The notes under the pieces are model-generated. The model had not been told where the DNA came from. It saw only the letters and a program-made list of their open reading frames with translations, and made no database searches. From Crossaster papposus (Eukaryota; Echinodermata; Asteroidea; Velatida; Solasteridae), in the NCBI GenBank assembly GCA_037893245.1, contig JBAIAA010000021.1, forward strand, positions 1,860,001-1,924,000: a stretch of DNA of 64,000 bases, in the 5' to 3' direction. Below are positions 1 through 10,772 of this stretch, piece after piece. Position 1 is the first letter of the stretch. The number at the start of each line of letters is the position of its first letter. Made by a program: the position numbers and the translations under genes.

Positions 1-66
1 TTTTACTGCATGGTATTTCTTCATTTTATAATTTTTACAAATATACTCAAGAATGAGAGATGTGTT

Positions 67-139
67 GGGGGATTAGCTCAAATGGTAGAGCGCTCGCTTA
101 GCATGCGAGAGGTACCGGGATCGGTACCCGGATCTTCCA
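67..139 (+). tRNA. tRNA-Ala (AGC), reference copy
   Basis: 73 nt that fold as a standard cloverleaf. The acceptor stem is GGGGGAT with ATCTTCC and contains the G3:U70 wobble pair, the known alanine identity element. The D stem is GCTC/GAGC, the anticodon stem CTCGC/GCGAG with loop TTAGCAT (anticodon AGC, read as IGC), and the T stem CCGGG/CCCGG. The discriminator base is A73 and CCA is not encoded. The A box (TAGCTCAAATGG) and B box (GGATCGGTACC here, GGATCGATACC in most copies) are the internal Pol III promoter. A T5 run about 18 bp after the gene is the likely terminator. There is no intron. Confidence 0.96.
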
Positions 140-377
140 AATAATATTTGTTCATTTTTACTGCATGGTATTTCTTTATTTTATAATTTTCACAAATATA
201 CTCAAGAATGAGAGATGTGTTGGGGGATTAGCTCAAATGGTAGAGCGCTCGCTTAGCATGCGAGAGGTACCGGGATCGATACCCGGATCTTCCAAATAAT
301 TATGTGTTGATTTTTACTGTATGGCATTTCTTCATTTTGTAATTTTCTAAAATATACTCAAGAAAGAGATGTGTGTT

Positions 378-450
378 GGGGGATTAGCTCAAATGGTAGA
401 GCGCTCGCTTTGCATGTGAGATGTACCGGGATCGATACCCGGATCTTCCA
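378..450 (+). tRNA. tRNA-Ala (TGC), reference copy
   Basis: Same body as the AGC gene, but the anticodon arm is CTCGC-TTTGCAT-GTGAG. This gives anticodon TGC (reading GCA and, by wobble, GCG) with a G:U pair in the stem, and the variable region is ATGTA instead of AGGTA. G3:U70 and A73 are kept. It is preceded by the type b leader and followed by CATATAATATTTGTTGATTT, a flank specific to most TGC copies. Confidence 0.95.
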
Positions 451-842
451 TATAATATTTGTTGATTTTTACTGCATGGTATTTCTTCATTGTATAATTT
501 TCACAAATATACTCAAGAATGAGAGACGTGTTGGGTGATTAGCTCAAATGGTAGAGCGCTCGCGTAGCATGCGAGAGGTACCGGGATCGATACCCGGATC
601 TTCCAAATAATATTTCTTAATTTTTACTGCATGGTATTTCTTTATTTTATAATTTTCACAAATATACTCAAGAATGAGAGATGTGTTGGGGGATTAGCTC
701 AAATGGTAGAGCGCTCGATTAGCATGCGAGAGGTACCGGGATCTATACCCGAATCTTCCAAATAATATGTGTTGATTTTTACTGTATGGCATTTCTTCAT
801 TTTGGAATTTTCTAAAATATACTCAAGAGAGAGATGGGTGTT

Positions 843-915
843 GGGGGATTAGCTCAAATGGTAGAGCGCTCGCTTTACATGTGAGATGTACCGGGATCGA
901 TACCCGGATCTTCCA
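843..915 (+). tRNA. tRNA-Ala body with UAC (Val) anticodon
   Basis: The anticodon loop reads TTTACAT, so positions 34-36 are TAC, a valine anticodon. Everything else, including G3:U70 and A73, is as in the neighbouring tRNA-Ala(TGC) genes, from which it differs by one base in the anticodon (G35 to A). If expressed and charged by alanyl-tRNA synthetase, which reads the acceptor stem rather than the anticodon, it would insert Ala at GUA codons. It could equally be an unexpressed variant. The unit was copied by block duplication to 2083 and 3788. Confidence 0.85.
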
Positions 916-997
916 TATAATATTTGTTGATTTTTACTGCATGGTATTTCTTCATTTTATAATTTTCACAAATATACTCAAGAATGAGAGATGTGTT

Positions 998-2620
998 GGG
1001 GGATTAGCTCAAATGGTAGAGCGCTCGCTTAGCATGCGAGAGGTACCGGAATCGATACCCGGATCTTCCAAATAATATTTCTTCATTTTTACTGCATGGT
1101 ATTTCTTTATTTTATAATTTTCACAAATATACTCAAGAATGAGAGAAGTGTTGGGGGATTAGCTCAAGTGGTAGAGCGCTCGCTTAGCATGCGAGAGGTA
1201 CCGGGATCGATACCCGGATCTTCCAAATAATATGTGTTGATTTTTACTGTATGGCATTTCTTCATTTTGTAATTTTCTAAAATATACTCAAGAAAGAGAT
1301 GTGTGTTGGGGGATTAGCTCAAATGGTAGAGCGCTCGCTTTGCATGTGAGATGTACCGGGAACGATACCCGGATCTTCCATATAATATTTGTTGATTTGT
1401 ACTGCATGGTATTTCTTCATTTTATAATGTTCACAAATATACTCAAGAATGAGAGATATGTTGGGGGATTAGCTCAAATGGTAGAGCGCTCGCTTAGCAT
1501 GCGAGAGGTACCGGGATCGATACCCGGATCTTCCAAATAATATTTGTTCATTTTTACTGCATGGTATTTCTTCATTTTATAATTTTCACAAATATACTCA
1601 AGAATTAGAGATGTTTTGGGGGATTAGCTCACATGGTAGAGCGCTCGCTTAGCATGCGAGAGGTACCGGGATCGATACCAGGATCTTCCAAATAATATTT
1701 GTTCATTTTTACTGTATGGCATTTCTTCATTTTGTTATTTTCTAAAATATACTCAAGAAAGAGATGTGTGTTGGGGGATTAGCTCAAATGGTAGAGCGCT
1801 CGCTTAGCATGCGAGAGGTACCGGGATCGGTACCCGGATCTTCCAAATAATATTTGTTCATTTTTATTGCATGGTATTTCTTCATTTTATAATTTTCACA
1901 AATATACTCAAGAATGAGAGATGTGTTGGGGGATTAGCTCAAATGGTAGAGCGCTCGCTTAGCATGCGAGAGGTACCGGGATCGATACCCGGATCTTCCA
2001 AATAATATGTGTTGATTTTTACTGTATGGCATTTCTTCATTTTGGAATTTTCTAAAATATACTCAAGAGAGAGATGGGTGTTGGGGGATTAGCTCAAATG
2101 GTAGAGCGCTCGCTTTACATGTGAGATGTACCGGGATCGATACCCGGATCTTCCATATAATATTTGTTGATTTTTACTGCATGGTATTTCTTCATTTTAT
2201 AATTTTCACAAATATACTCAAGAATGAGAGATGTGTTGGGGGATTAGCTCAAATGGTAGAGCGCTCGCTTAGCATGCGAGAGGTACCGGGATCGATACCC
2301 GGATCTTCCAAATAATATTTCTTCATTTTTACTGCATGGTATTTCTTTATTTTATAATTTTCACAAATATACTCAAGAATGAGAGATGTGTTGGGGGATT
2401 AGCTCAAATGGTAGAGCGCTCGCTTAGCATGCGAGAGGTACCGGGATCGATACCCGGATCTTCCAAATAATATGTGTTGATTTTTACTGTATGGCATTTC
2501 TTCATTTTGTAATTTTCTAAAATATACTCAAGAAAGAGATGTGTGTTGGGGGATTAGCTCAAATGGTAGAGCGCTCGCTTTGCATGTGAGATGTACCGGG
2601 ATCGATACCCGGATCTTCCA
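998..2620 (+). tRNA. Block of 11 tRNA-Ala genes (1705-bp repeat, copy 1)
   Basis: Genes start at 998, 1153, 1308 (TGC), 1463, 1618, 1773, 1928, 2083 (TAC), 2238, 2393 and 2548 (TGC); the rest are AGC. The block recurs 1705 bp downstream with the same private marks: GGAATCG in the first gene, GGGAACG in the third, GAGATATG in the fourth leader, CTCACATGG and ATACCAGG in the fifth, and TAC in the eighth. Confidence 0.93.
2083..2155 (+). tRNA. tRNA-Ala body with UAC (Val) anticodon, second copy
   Basis: Anticodon loop TTTACAT as at 843. It has the same leader mark (GAGAGAGATGGGTG) and the same downstream flank, so it is a duplicate of that unit rather than an independent mutation. Confidence 0.85.
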
Positions 2621-2702
2621 TATAATATTTGTTGATTTTTACTGCATGGTATTTCTTCATTTTATAATTTTCACAAATATACTCAAGAATGAGAGATGTG
2701 TT

Positions 2703-2775
2703 GGGGGATTAGCTCAAATGGTAGAGCGCTCGCTTATCATGCGAGAGGTACCGGAATCGATACCCGGATCTTCCA
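2703..2775 (+). tRNA. tRNA-Ala body with AUC (Asp) anticodon
   Basis: The anticodon loop reads TTATCAT, giving ATC, a single change (G35 to T) from the AGC gene. The T arm reads GGAATCG, as in the copy at 998 from which the block was duplicated; that copy still has AGC. The mutation is therefore younger than the 1705-bp duplication. It could be a mischarging tRNA, a silent copy or an assembly/read error. Confidence 0.8.
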
Positions 2776-3787
2776 AATAATATTTCTTCATTTTTACTGC
2801 ATGGTATTTCTTTATTTTATAATTTTCACAAATATACTCAAGAATGAGAGAAGTGTTGGGGGATTAGCTCAAGTGGTAGAGCGCTCGCTTAGCATGCGAG
2901 AGGTGCCGGGATCGATACCCGGATCTTCCAAATAATATGTGTTGATTTTTACTGTATGGCATTTCTTCATTTTGTAATTTTCTAAAATATACTCAAGAAA
3001 GAGATGTGTGTTGGGGGATTAGCTCAAATGGTAGAGCGCTCGCTTTGCATGTGAGATGTACCGGGAACGATACCCGGATCTTCCATATAATATTTGTTGA
3101 TTTGTACTGCATGGTATTTCTTCATTTTATAATGTTCACAAATATACTCAAGAATGAGAGATATGTTGGGGGATTAGCTCAAATGGTAGAGCGCTCGCTT
3201 AGCATGCGAGAGGTACCGGGATCGATACCCGGATCTTCCAAATAATATTTGTTCATTTTTACTGCATGGTATTTCTTCATTTTATAATTTTCACAAATAT
3301 ACTCAAGAATTAGAGATGTTTTGGGGGATTAGCTCACATGGTAGAGCGCTCGCTTAGCATGCGAGAGGTACCGGGATCGATACCAGGATCTTCCAAATAA
3401 TATTTGTTCATTTTTACTGTATGGCATTTCTTCATTTTGTTATTTTCTAAAATATACTCAAGAAAGAGATGTGTGTTGGGGGATTAGCTCAAATGGTAGA
3501 GCGCTCGCTTAGCATGCGAGAGGTACCGGGATCGGTACCCGGATCTTCCAAATAATATTTGTTCATTTTTATTGCATGGTATTTCTTCATTTTATAATTT
3601 TCACAAATATACTCAAGAATGAGAGATGTGTTGGGGGATTAGCTCAAATGGTAGAGCGCTCGCTTAGCATGCGAGAGGTACCGGGATCGATACCCGGATC
3701 TTCCAAATAATATGTGTTGATTTTTACTGTATGGCATTTCTTCATTTTGGAATTTTCTAAAATATACTCAAGAGAGAGATGGGTGTT

Positions 3788-3860
3788 GGGGGATTAGCTC
3801 AAATGGTAGAGCGCTCGCTTTACATGTGAGATGTACCGGGATCGATACCCGGATCTTCCA
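3788..3860 (+). tRNA. tRNA-Ala body with UAC (Val) anticodon, third copy
   Basis: Identical in structure to the copies at 843 and 2083, and exactly 1705 bp downstream of the latter. Alanine identity pair G3:U70 is present; the anticodon is TAC. Confidence 0.85.
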
Positions 3861-4407
3861 TATAATATTTGTTGATTTTTACTGCATGGTATTTCTTCAT
3901 TTTATAATTTTCACAAATATACTCAAGAATGAGAGATGTGTTGGGGGATTAGCTCAAATGGTAGAGCGCTCGCTTAGCATGCGAGAGGTACCGGGATCGA
4001 TACCCGGATCTTCCAAATAATATTTCTTCATTTTTACTGCATGGTATTTCTTTATTTTATAATTTTCACAAATATACTCAAGAATGAGAGATGTGTTGGG
4101 GGATTAGCTCAAATGGTAGAGCGCTCGCTTAGCATGCGAGAGGTACCGGGATCGATACCCGGATCTTCCAAATAATATGTGTTGATTTTTACTGTATGGC
4201 ATTTCTTCATTTTGTAATTTTCTAAAATATACTCAAGAAAGAGATGTGTGTTGGGGGATTAGCTCAAATGGTAGAGCGCTCGCTTTGCATGTGAGATGTA
4301 CCGGGATCGATACCCGGATCTTCCATATAATATTTGTTGATTTTTACTGCATGGTATTTCTTCATTTTATAATTTTCACAAATATACTTAAGAATGAGAG
4401 ATGTGTT

Positions 4408-7400
4408 GGGGGATTAGCTCAAATGGTAGAGCGCTCGCTTAGCATGCGAGAGGTACCGGGATCGATACCCGGATCTTCCAAATAATATTTGTTCATTTTT
4501 ACTGCATGGTATTTCTTCATTTTATAATTTTCACAAATATACTCAAGAATTAGAGATGTTTTGGGGGATTAGCTCAAATGGTAGAGCGCTCGCTTAGCAT
4601 GCGAGAGGTACCGGGATCGATACCCGGATCTTCCAAATAATATTTGTTCATTTTTACTGTATGGCATTTCTTCATTTTGTTATTTTCTAAAATATACTCA
4701 AGAAAGAGATGTGTGTTGGGGGATTAGCTCAAATGGTAGAGCGCTCGCTTAGCATGCGAGAGGTACCGGGATCGGTACCCGGATCTTCCAAATAATATTT
4801 GTTCATTTTTATTGCATGGTATTTCTTCATTTTATAATTTTCACAAATATACTCAAGAATGAGAGATGTGTTGTGGGATTAGCTCAAATGGTAGAGCGCT
4901 CGCTTAGCATGCGAGAGGTACCGGGATCGATACCCGGATCTTCCAAATAATTATGTGTTAATTTTTACTGTATGGCATTTCTTCATTTTGTAATTTTCTA
5001 AAATATACTCAAGAAAGAGATGTGTGTTGGGGGATTAGCTCAAATGGTAGAGCGCGCGCTTAGCATGCGAGAGGTACCGGGATCGATACCCGGATCTTCC
5101 AAATAATATTTCTTCATTTTTACTGCATGGTATTTCTTTATTTTATAATTTTCACAAATATACTCAAGAATGAGAGATGTGTGTTGGGGGATTAGCTCAA
5201 ATGGTAGAGCGCTCGCTTTGCATGTGAGATGTACCGGGATCGATACCCGGATCTTCCATATAATATTTGTTGATTTTTACTGCATGGTATTTCTTCATTT
5301 TATAATTTTCACAAATATACTTAAGAATGAGAGATGTGTTGGGGGATTAGCTCAAATGGTAGAGCGCTCGCTTAGCATGCGAGAGGTACCGGGATCGATA
5401 CCCGGATCTTCCAAATAATATTTGTTCATTTTTACTGCATGGTATTTCTTCATTTTATAATTTTCACAAATATACTCAAGAATTAGAGATGTTTTGGGGG
5501 ATTAGCTCAAATGGTAGAGCGCTCGCTTAGCATGCGAGAGGTACCGGGATCGATACCCGGATCTTCCAAATAATATTTGTTCATTTTTACTGTATGGCAT
5601 TTCTTCATTTTGTTATTTTCTAAAATATACTCAAGAAAGAGATGTGTGTTGGGGGATTAGCTCAAATGGTAGAGCGCTCGCTTAGCATGCGAGAGGTACC
5701 GGGATCGGTACCCGGATCTTCCAAATAATATTTGTTCATTTTTATTGCATGGTATTTCTTCATTTTATAATTTTCACAAATATACTCAACAATGAGAGAT
5801 GTGTTGTGGGATTAGCTCAAATGGTAGAGCGCTCGCTTAGCATGCGAGAGGTACCGGGATCGATACCCGGATCTTCCAAATAATTATGTGTTGATTTTTA
5901 CTGTATGGCATTTCTTCATTTTGTAATTTTCTAAAATATACTCAAGAAAGAGATGTGTGTTGGGGGATTAGCTCAAATGGTAGAGCGCTCGCTTAGCATG
6001 CGAGAGGTACCGGGATCGATACCCGGATCTTCCAAATAATATTTCTTCATTTTTACTGCATGGTATTTCTTTATTTTATAATTTTCACAAATATACTCAA
6101 GAATGAGAGATGTGTTGGGGGATTAGCTCAAATGGTAGAGCGCTCGCTTAGCATGCGAGAGGTACCGGGATCGATACCCGGATCTTCCAAATAATATGTG
6201 TTGATTTTTACTGTATGGCATTTCTTCATTTTGTAATTTTCTAAAATATACTCAAGAAAGAGATGTGTGTTGGGGGATTAGCTCAAATGGTAAAGCGCTC
6301 GCTTTGCATGTGAGATGTACCGGGATCGATACCCGGTTCTTCCATATAATATTTGTTGATTTTTACTGCATGGTATTTCTTCATTTTATAATTTTCACAA
6401 ATATACTCAAGAATGAGAGATGTGTTGGGTGATTAGCTCAAATGGTAGAGCGCTCACTTAGCATGCGAGAGGTACCGGGATCGATACCCGGATCTTCCAA
6501 ATAATATTTGTTCATTTTTACTGCATGGTATTTCTTCATTTTATAATTTTCACAAATATACTCAAGAATGAGAGATGTTTTGGGGGATTAGCTCAAATGG
6601 TAGAGCGCTCGCTTAGCATGCGAGAGGTACCGGGATCGATACCCGGATCTTCCAAATAATATTTGTTCATTTTTACTGTATGGCATTTCTTCATTTTGTA
6701 ATTTTCTAAAATATACTCAAGAAAGAGATCTGTGTTGGGGAATTAGCTCAAATGGTAGAGCGCTCGCTTTGCATGTGAGATGTACCGGGATCGATACCCG
6801 GATCTTCCATATAATATTTGTTGATTTTTACTGCATGGTATTTCTTCATTTTATAATTTTCACAAATATACTCAAGAATGAGAGATGTGTTGGGGTATTA
6901 GCTCAAATGGTAGAGCGCTCGCTTAGCATGCGAGAGGTACCGGGATCGATACCCGGATCTTCCAAATAATATTTGTTCATTTTTACTGCATGGTATTTCT
7001 TCATTTTATAATTTTCACAAATATACTCAAGAATGAGAGATGTGTTGGGGGATTAGGTCAAATGGTATAGCGCTCGCTTAGCATGCGAGAGGTACCGGGA
7101 TCGATACCCGGATCTTCCAAATAATTATGTGTTGATTTTTACTGTATTGCATTTCTTCATTTTATAATTTTCTAAAATATACTCAAGAAAGAGATGTGTG
7201 TTGGGGGATTAGCTCAAATGGTAAAGCGCTCGCTTTGCATGTGAGATGTACCGGGATCGATACCCGGATCTTCCATATAATATTTGTTGATTTTTACTGC
7301 ATGGTATTTCTTCATTTTATAATTTTCACAAATATACTCAAGAATGAGAGATGTGTTGGGGGATTAGCTCAAATGGTAGAGCGCTCGCTTAGCATGCGAG

Positions 7401-7740
7401 AGGTACCGGGATCGATACCCGGATCTTCCAAATAATATTTCTTCATATTTACTGCATGGTATTTCTTTATTTTATAATTTTCACAAATATACTCAAGAAT
7501 GAGACATGTGTTGGGGGATTAGATCAAATGGTAGAGCGCTCGCTTAGCATGCGAGAGGTACCGGGATCGTTACCTGGATCTTCCAAATAATATGTGTTGA
7601 TTTGTACTGTATGGCATTTCTTCATTTTGTAATTTTCTAAAATATACTCAAGAAAGAGATGTGTGTTGGGGAATTAGCTCAAATGGTAGAGCGCTCGCTT
7701 TGCATGTGAGATGTACCGGGATCGATACCCGGATCTTCCA
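4408..7740 (+). tRNA. Block of 22 tRNA-Ala genes (includes 2950-bp repeat, copy 1)
   Basis: Genes start at 4408, 4563, 4718, 4873, 5029, 5186 (TGC), 5341, 5496, 5651, 5806, 5962, 6117, 6272 (TGC), 6427, 6582, 6737 (TGC), 6892, 7047, 7203 (TGC), 7358, 7513 and 7668 (TGC); the rest are AGC. From 4873 the block matches the next one at an offset of 2950 bp (19 units). Copies at 4873 and 5806 begin GTGGGAT. The copy at 5186 has a hybrid leader (type a running into type b), so its unit is 157 bp. Confidence 0.92.
7047..7119 (+). tRNA. tRNA-Ala (AGC) with broken D stem
   Basis: The D-arm reads GGTC...TAGC instead of GCTC...GAGC, so two of four D-stem pairs are lost and the A box is altered. The same double variant recurs at 9997, 11703, 27856, 28476 and 35152, showing that a probably degenerate copy is multiplied along with its neighbours. 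Anticodon AGC and G3:U70 are intact. Confidence 0.8.
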
Positions 7741-7822
7741 TATAATATTTGTTGATTTTTACTGCATGGTATTTCTTCATTTTATAATTTTCACAAATAT
7801 ACTCAAGAATAAGAGATGTGTT

Positions 7823-10690
7823 GTGGGATTAGCTCAAATGGTAGAGCGCTCGCTTAGCATGCGAGAGGTACCGGGATCGATACCCGGATCTTCCAAATAA
7901 TTATGTGTTGATTTTTACTGTATGGCATTTCTTCATTTTGTAATTTTCTAAAATATACTCAAGAAAGAGATGTGTGTTGGGGGATTAGCTCAAATGGTAG
8001 AGCGCTCGCTTAGCATGCGAGAGGTACCGGGATCGATACCCGGATCTTCCAAATAATATTTCTTCATTTTTACTGCATGGTATTTCTTTATTTTATAATT
8101 TTCACAAATATACTCAAGAATGAGAGATGTGTGTTGGGGGATTAGCTCAAATGGTAGAGCGCTCGCTTTGCATGTGAGATGTACCGGGATCGATACCCGG
8201 ATCTTCCATATAATATTTGTTGATTTTTACTGCATGGTATTTCTTCATTTTATAATTTTCACAAATATACTTAAGAATGAGAGATGTGTTGGGGGATTAG
8301 CTCAAATGGTAGAGCGCTCGCTTAGCATGCGAGAGGTACCGGGATCGATACCCGGATCTTCCAAATAATATTTGTTCATTTTTACTGCATGGTATTTCTT
8401 CATTTTATAATTTTCACAAATATACTCAAGAATTAGAGATGTTTTGGGGGATTAGCTCAAATGGTAGAGCGCTCGCTTAGCATGCGAGAGGTACCGGGAT
8501 CGATACCCGGATCTTCCAAATAATATTTGTTCATTTTTACTGTATGGCATTTCTTCATTTTGTTATTTTCTAAAATATACTCAAGAAAGAGATGTGTGTT
8601 GGGGGATTAGCTCAAATGGTAGAGCGCTCGCTTAGCATGCGAGAGGTACAGGGATCGGTACCCGGATCTTCCAAATAATATTTGTTCATTTTTATTGCAT
8701 GGTATTTCTTCATTTTATAATTTTCACAAATATACTCAACAATGAGAGATGTGTTGTGGGATTAGCTCAAATGGTAGAGCGCTCGCTTAGCATGCGAGAG
8801 GTACCGGGATCGATACCCGGATCTTCCAAATAATTATGTGTTGATTTTTACTGTATGGCATTTCTTCATTTTGTAATTTTCTAAAATATACTCAAGAAAG
8901 AGATGTGTGTTGGGGGATTAGCTCAAATGGTAGAGCGCTCGCTTAGCATGCGAGAGGTACCGGGATCGATACCCGGATCTTCCAAATAATATTTCTTCAT
9001 TTTTACTGCATGGTATTTCTTTATTTTATAATTTTCACAAATATACTCAAGAATGAGAGATGTGTTGGGGGATTAGCTCAAATGGTAGAGCGCTCGCTTA
9101 GCATGCGAGAGGTACCGGGATCGATACCCGGATCTTCCAAATAATATGTGTTGATTTTTACTGTATGGCATTTCTTCATTTTGTAATTTTCTAAAATATA
9201 CTCAAGAAAGAGATGTGTGTTGGGGGATTAGCTCAAATGGTAAAGCGCTCGCTTTGCATGTGAGATGTACCGGGATCGATACCCGGTTCTTCCATATAAT
9301 ATTTGTTGATTTTTACTGCATGGTATTTCTTCATTTTATAATTTTCACAAATATACTCAAGAATGAGAGATGTGTTGGGTGATTAGCTCAAATGGTAGAG
9401 CGCTCACTTAGCATGCGAGAGGTACCGGGATCGATACCCGGATCTTCCAAATAATATTTGTTCATTTTTACTGCATGGTATTTCTTCATTTTATAATTTT
9501 CACAAATATACTCAAGAATGAGAGATGTTTTGGGGGATTAGCTCAAATGGTAGAGCGCTCGCTTAGCATGCGAGAGGTACCGGGATCGATACCCGGATCT
9601 TCCAAATAATATTTGTTCATTTTTACTGTATGGCATTTCTTCATTTTGTAATTTTCTAAAATATACTCAAGAAAGAGATCTGTGTTGGGGAATTAGCTCA
9701 AATGGTAGAGCGCTCGCTTTGCATGTGAGATGTACCGGGATCGATACCCGGATCTTCCATATAATATTTGTTGATTTTTACTGCATGGTATTTCTTCATT
9801 TTATAATTTTCACAAATATACTCAAGAATGAGAGATGTGTTGGGGTATTAGCTCAAATGGTAGAGCGCTCGCTTAGCATGCGAGAGGTACCGGGATCGAT
9901 ACCCGGATCTTCCAAATAATATTTGTTCATTTTTACTGCATGGTATTTCTTCATTTTATAATTTTCACAAATATACTCAAGAATGAGAGATGTGTTGGGG
10001 GATTAGGTCAAATGGTATAGCGCTCGCTTAGCATGCGAGAGGTACCGGGATCGATACCCGGATCTTCCAAATAATTATGTGTTGATTTTTACTGTATTGC
10101 ATTTCTTCATTTTATAATTTTCTAAAATATACTCAAGAAAGAGATGTGTGTTGGGGGATTAGCTCAAATGGTAAAGCGCTCGCTTTGCATGTGAGATGTA
10201 CCGGGATCGATACCCGGATCTTCCATATAATATTTGTTGATTTTTACTGCATGGTATTTCTTCATTTTATAATTTTCACAAATATACTCAAGAATGAGAG
10301 ATGTGTTGGGGGATTAGCTCAAATGGTAGAGCGCTCGCTTAGCATGCGAGAGGTACCGGGATCGATACCCGGATCTTCCAAATAATATTTCTTCATATTT
10401 ACTGCATGGTATTTCTTTATTTTATAATTTTCACAAATATACTCAAGAATGAGACATGTGTTGGGGGATTAGATCAAATGGTAGAGCGCTCGCTTAGCAT
10501 GCGAGAGGTACCGGGATCGTTACCTGGATCTTCCAAATAATATGTGTTGATTTGTACTGTATGGCATTTCTTCATTTTGTAATTTTCTAAAATATACTCA
10601 AGAAAGAGATGTGTGTTGGGGAATTAGCTCAAATGGTAGAGCGCTCGCTTTGCATGTGAGATGTACCGGGATCGATACCCGGATCTTCCA
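7823..10690 (+). tRNA. Block of 19 tRNA-Ala genes (2950-bp repeat, copy 2)
   Basis: Genes start at 7823, 7979, 8136 (TGC), 8291, 8446, 8601, 8756, 8912, 9067, 9222 (TGC), 9377, 9532, 9687 (TGC), 9842, 9997, 10153 (TGC), 10308, 10463 and 10618 (TGC); the rest are AGC. Each lies 2950 bp after its partner in the preceding block. One private change is GTACAGGG at 8601, which disturbs the T stem. Confidence 0.92.
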
Positions 10691-10772
10691 TATAATATTT
10701 GTTGATTTTTACTGCATGGTATTTCTTCATTTTATAATTTTCACAAATATACTCAAGAATGAGAGATGTGTT

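Larger units (their letters stand above)
67..915 (+). tRNA. Block of 6 tRNA-Ala genes
   Basis: Genes of 73 nt start at 67, 222, 378 (TGC), 533, 688 and 843 (TAC); those not marked are AGC. The copy at 533 has GGGTGAT in the acceptor stem and G at position 32. The copy at 688 has C31 changed to A, which breaks an anticodon-stem pair, and an altered T loop (ATCTATA) with a T-stem mismatch, so it may be inactive. Confidence 0.93.
2703..4325 (+). tRNA. Block of 11 tRNA-Ala genes (1705-bp repeat, copy 2)
   Basis: Genes start at 2703 (ATC), 2858, 3013 (TGC), 3168, 3323, 3478, 3633, 3788 (TAC), 3943, 4098 and 4253 (TGC); the rest are AGC. This is a near-identical copy of the block beginning at 998. 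Private differences include ATC at 2703 and GGTGCC for GGTACC at 2858. Confidence 0.93.

Noticed and set aside
378-450. Reading the TGC family as a different isotype (for example Cys or Ala-like pseudogenes).
   Set aside because: Loop TTTGCAT gives TGC at positions 34-36, a normal alanine anticodon, with G3:U70 present.
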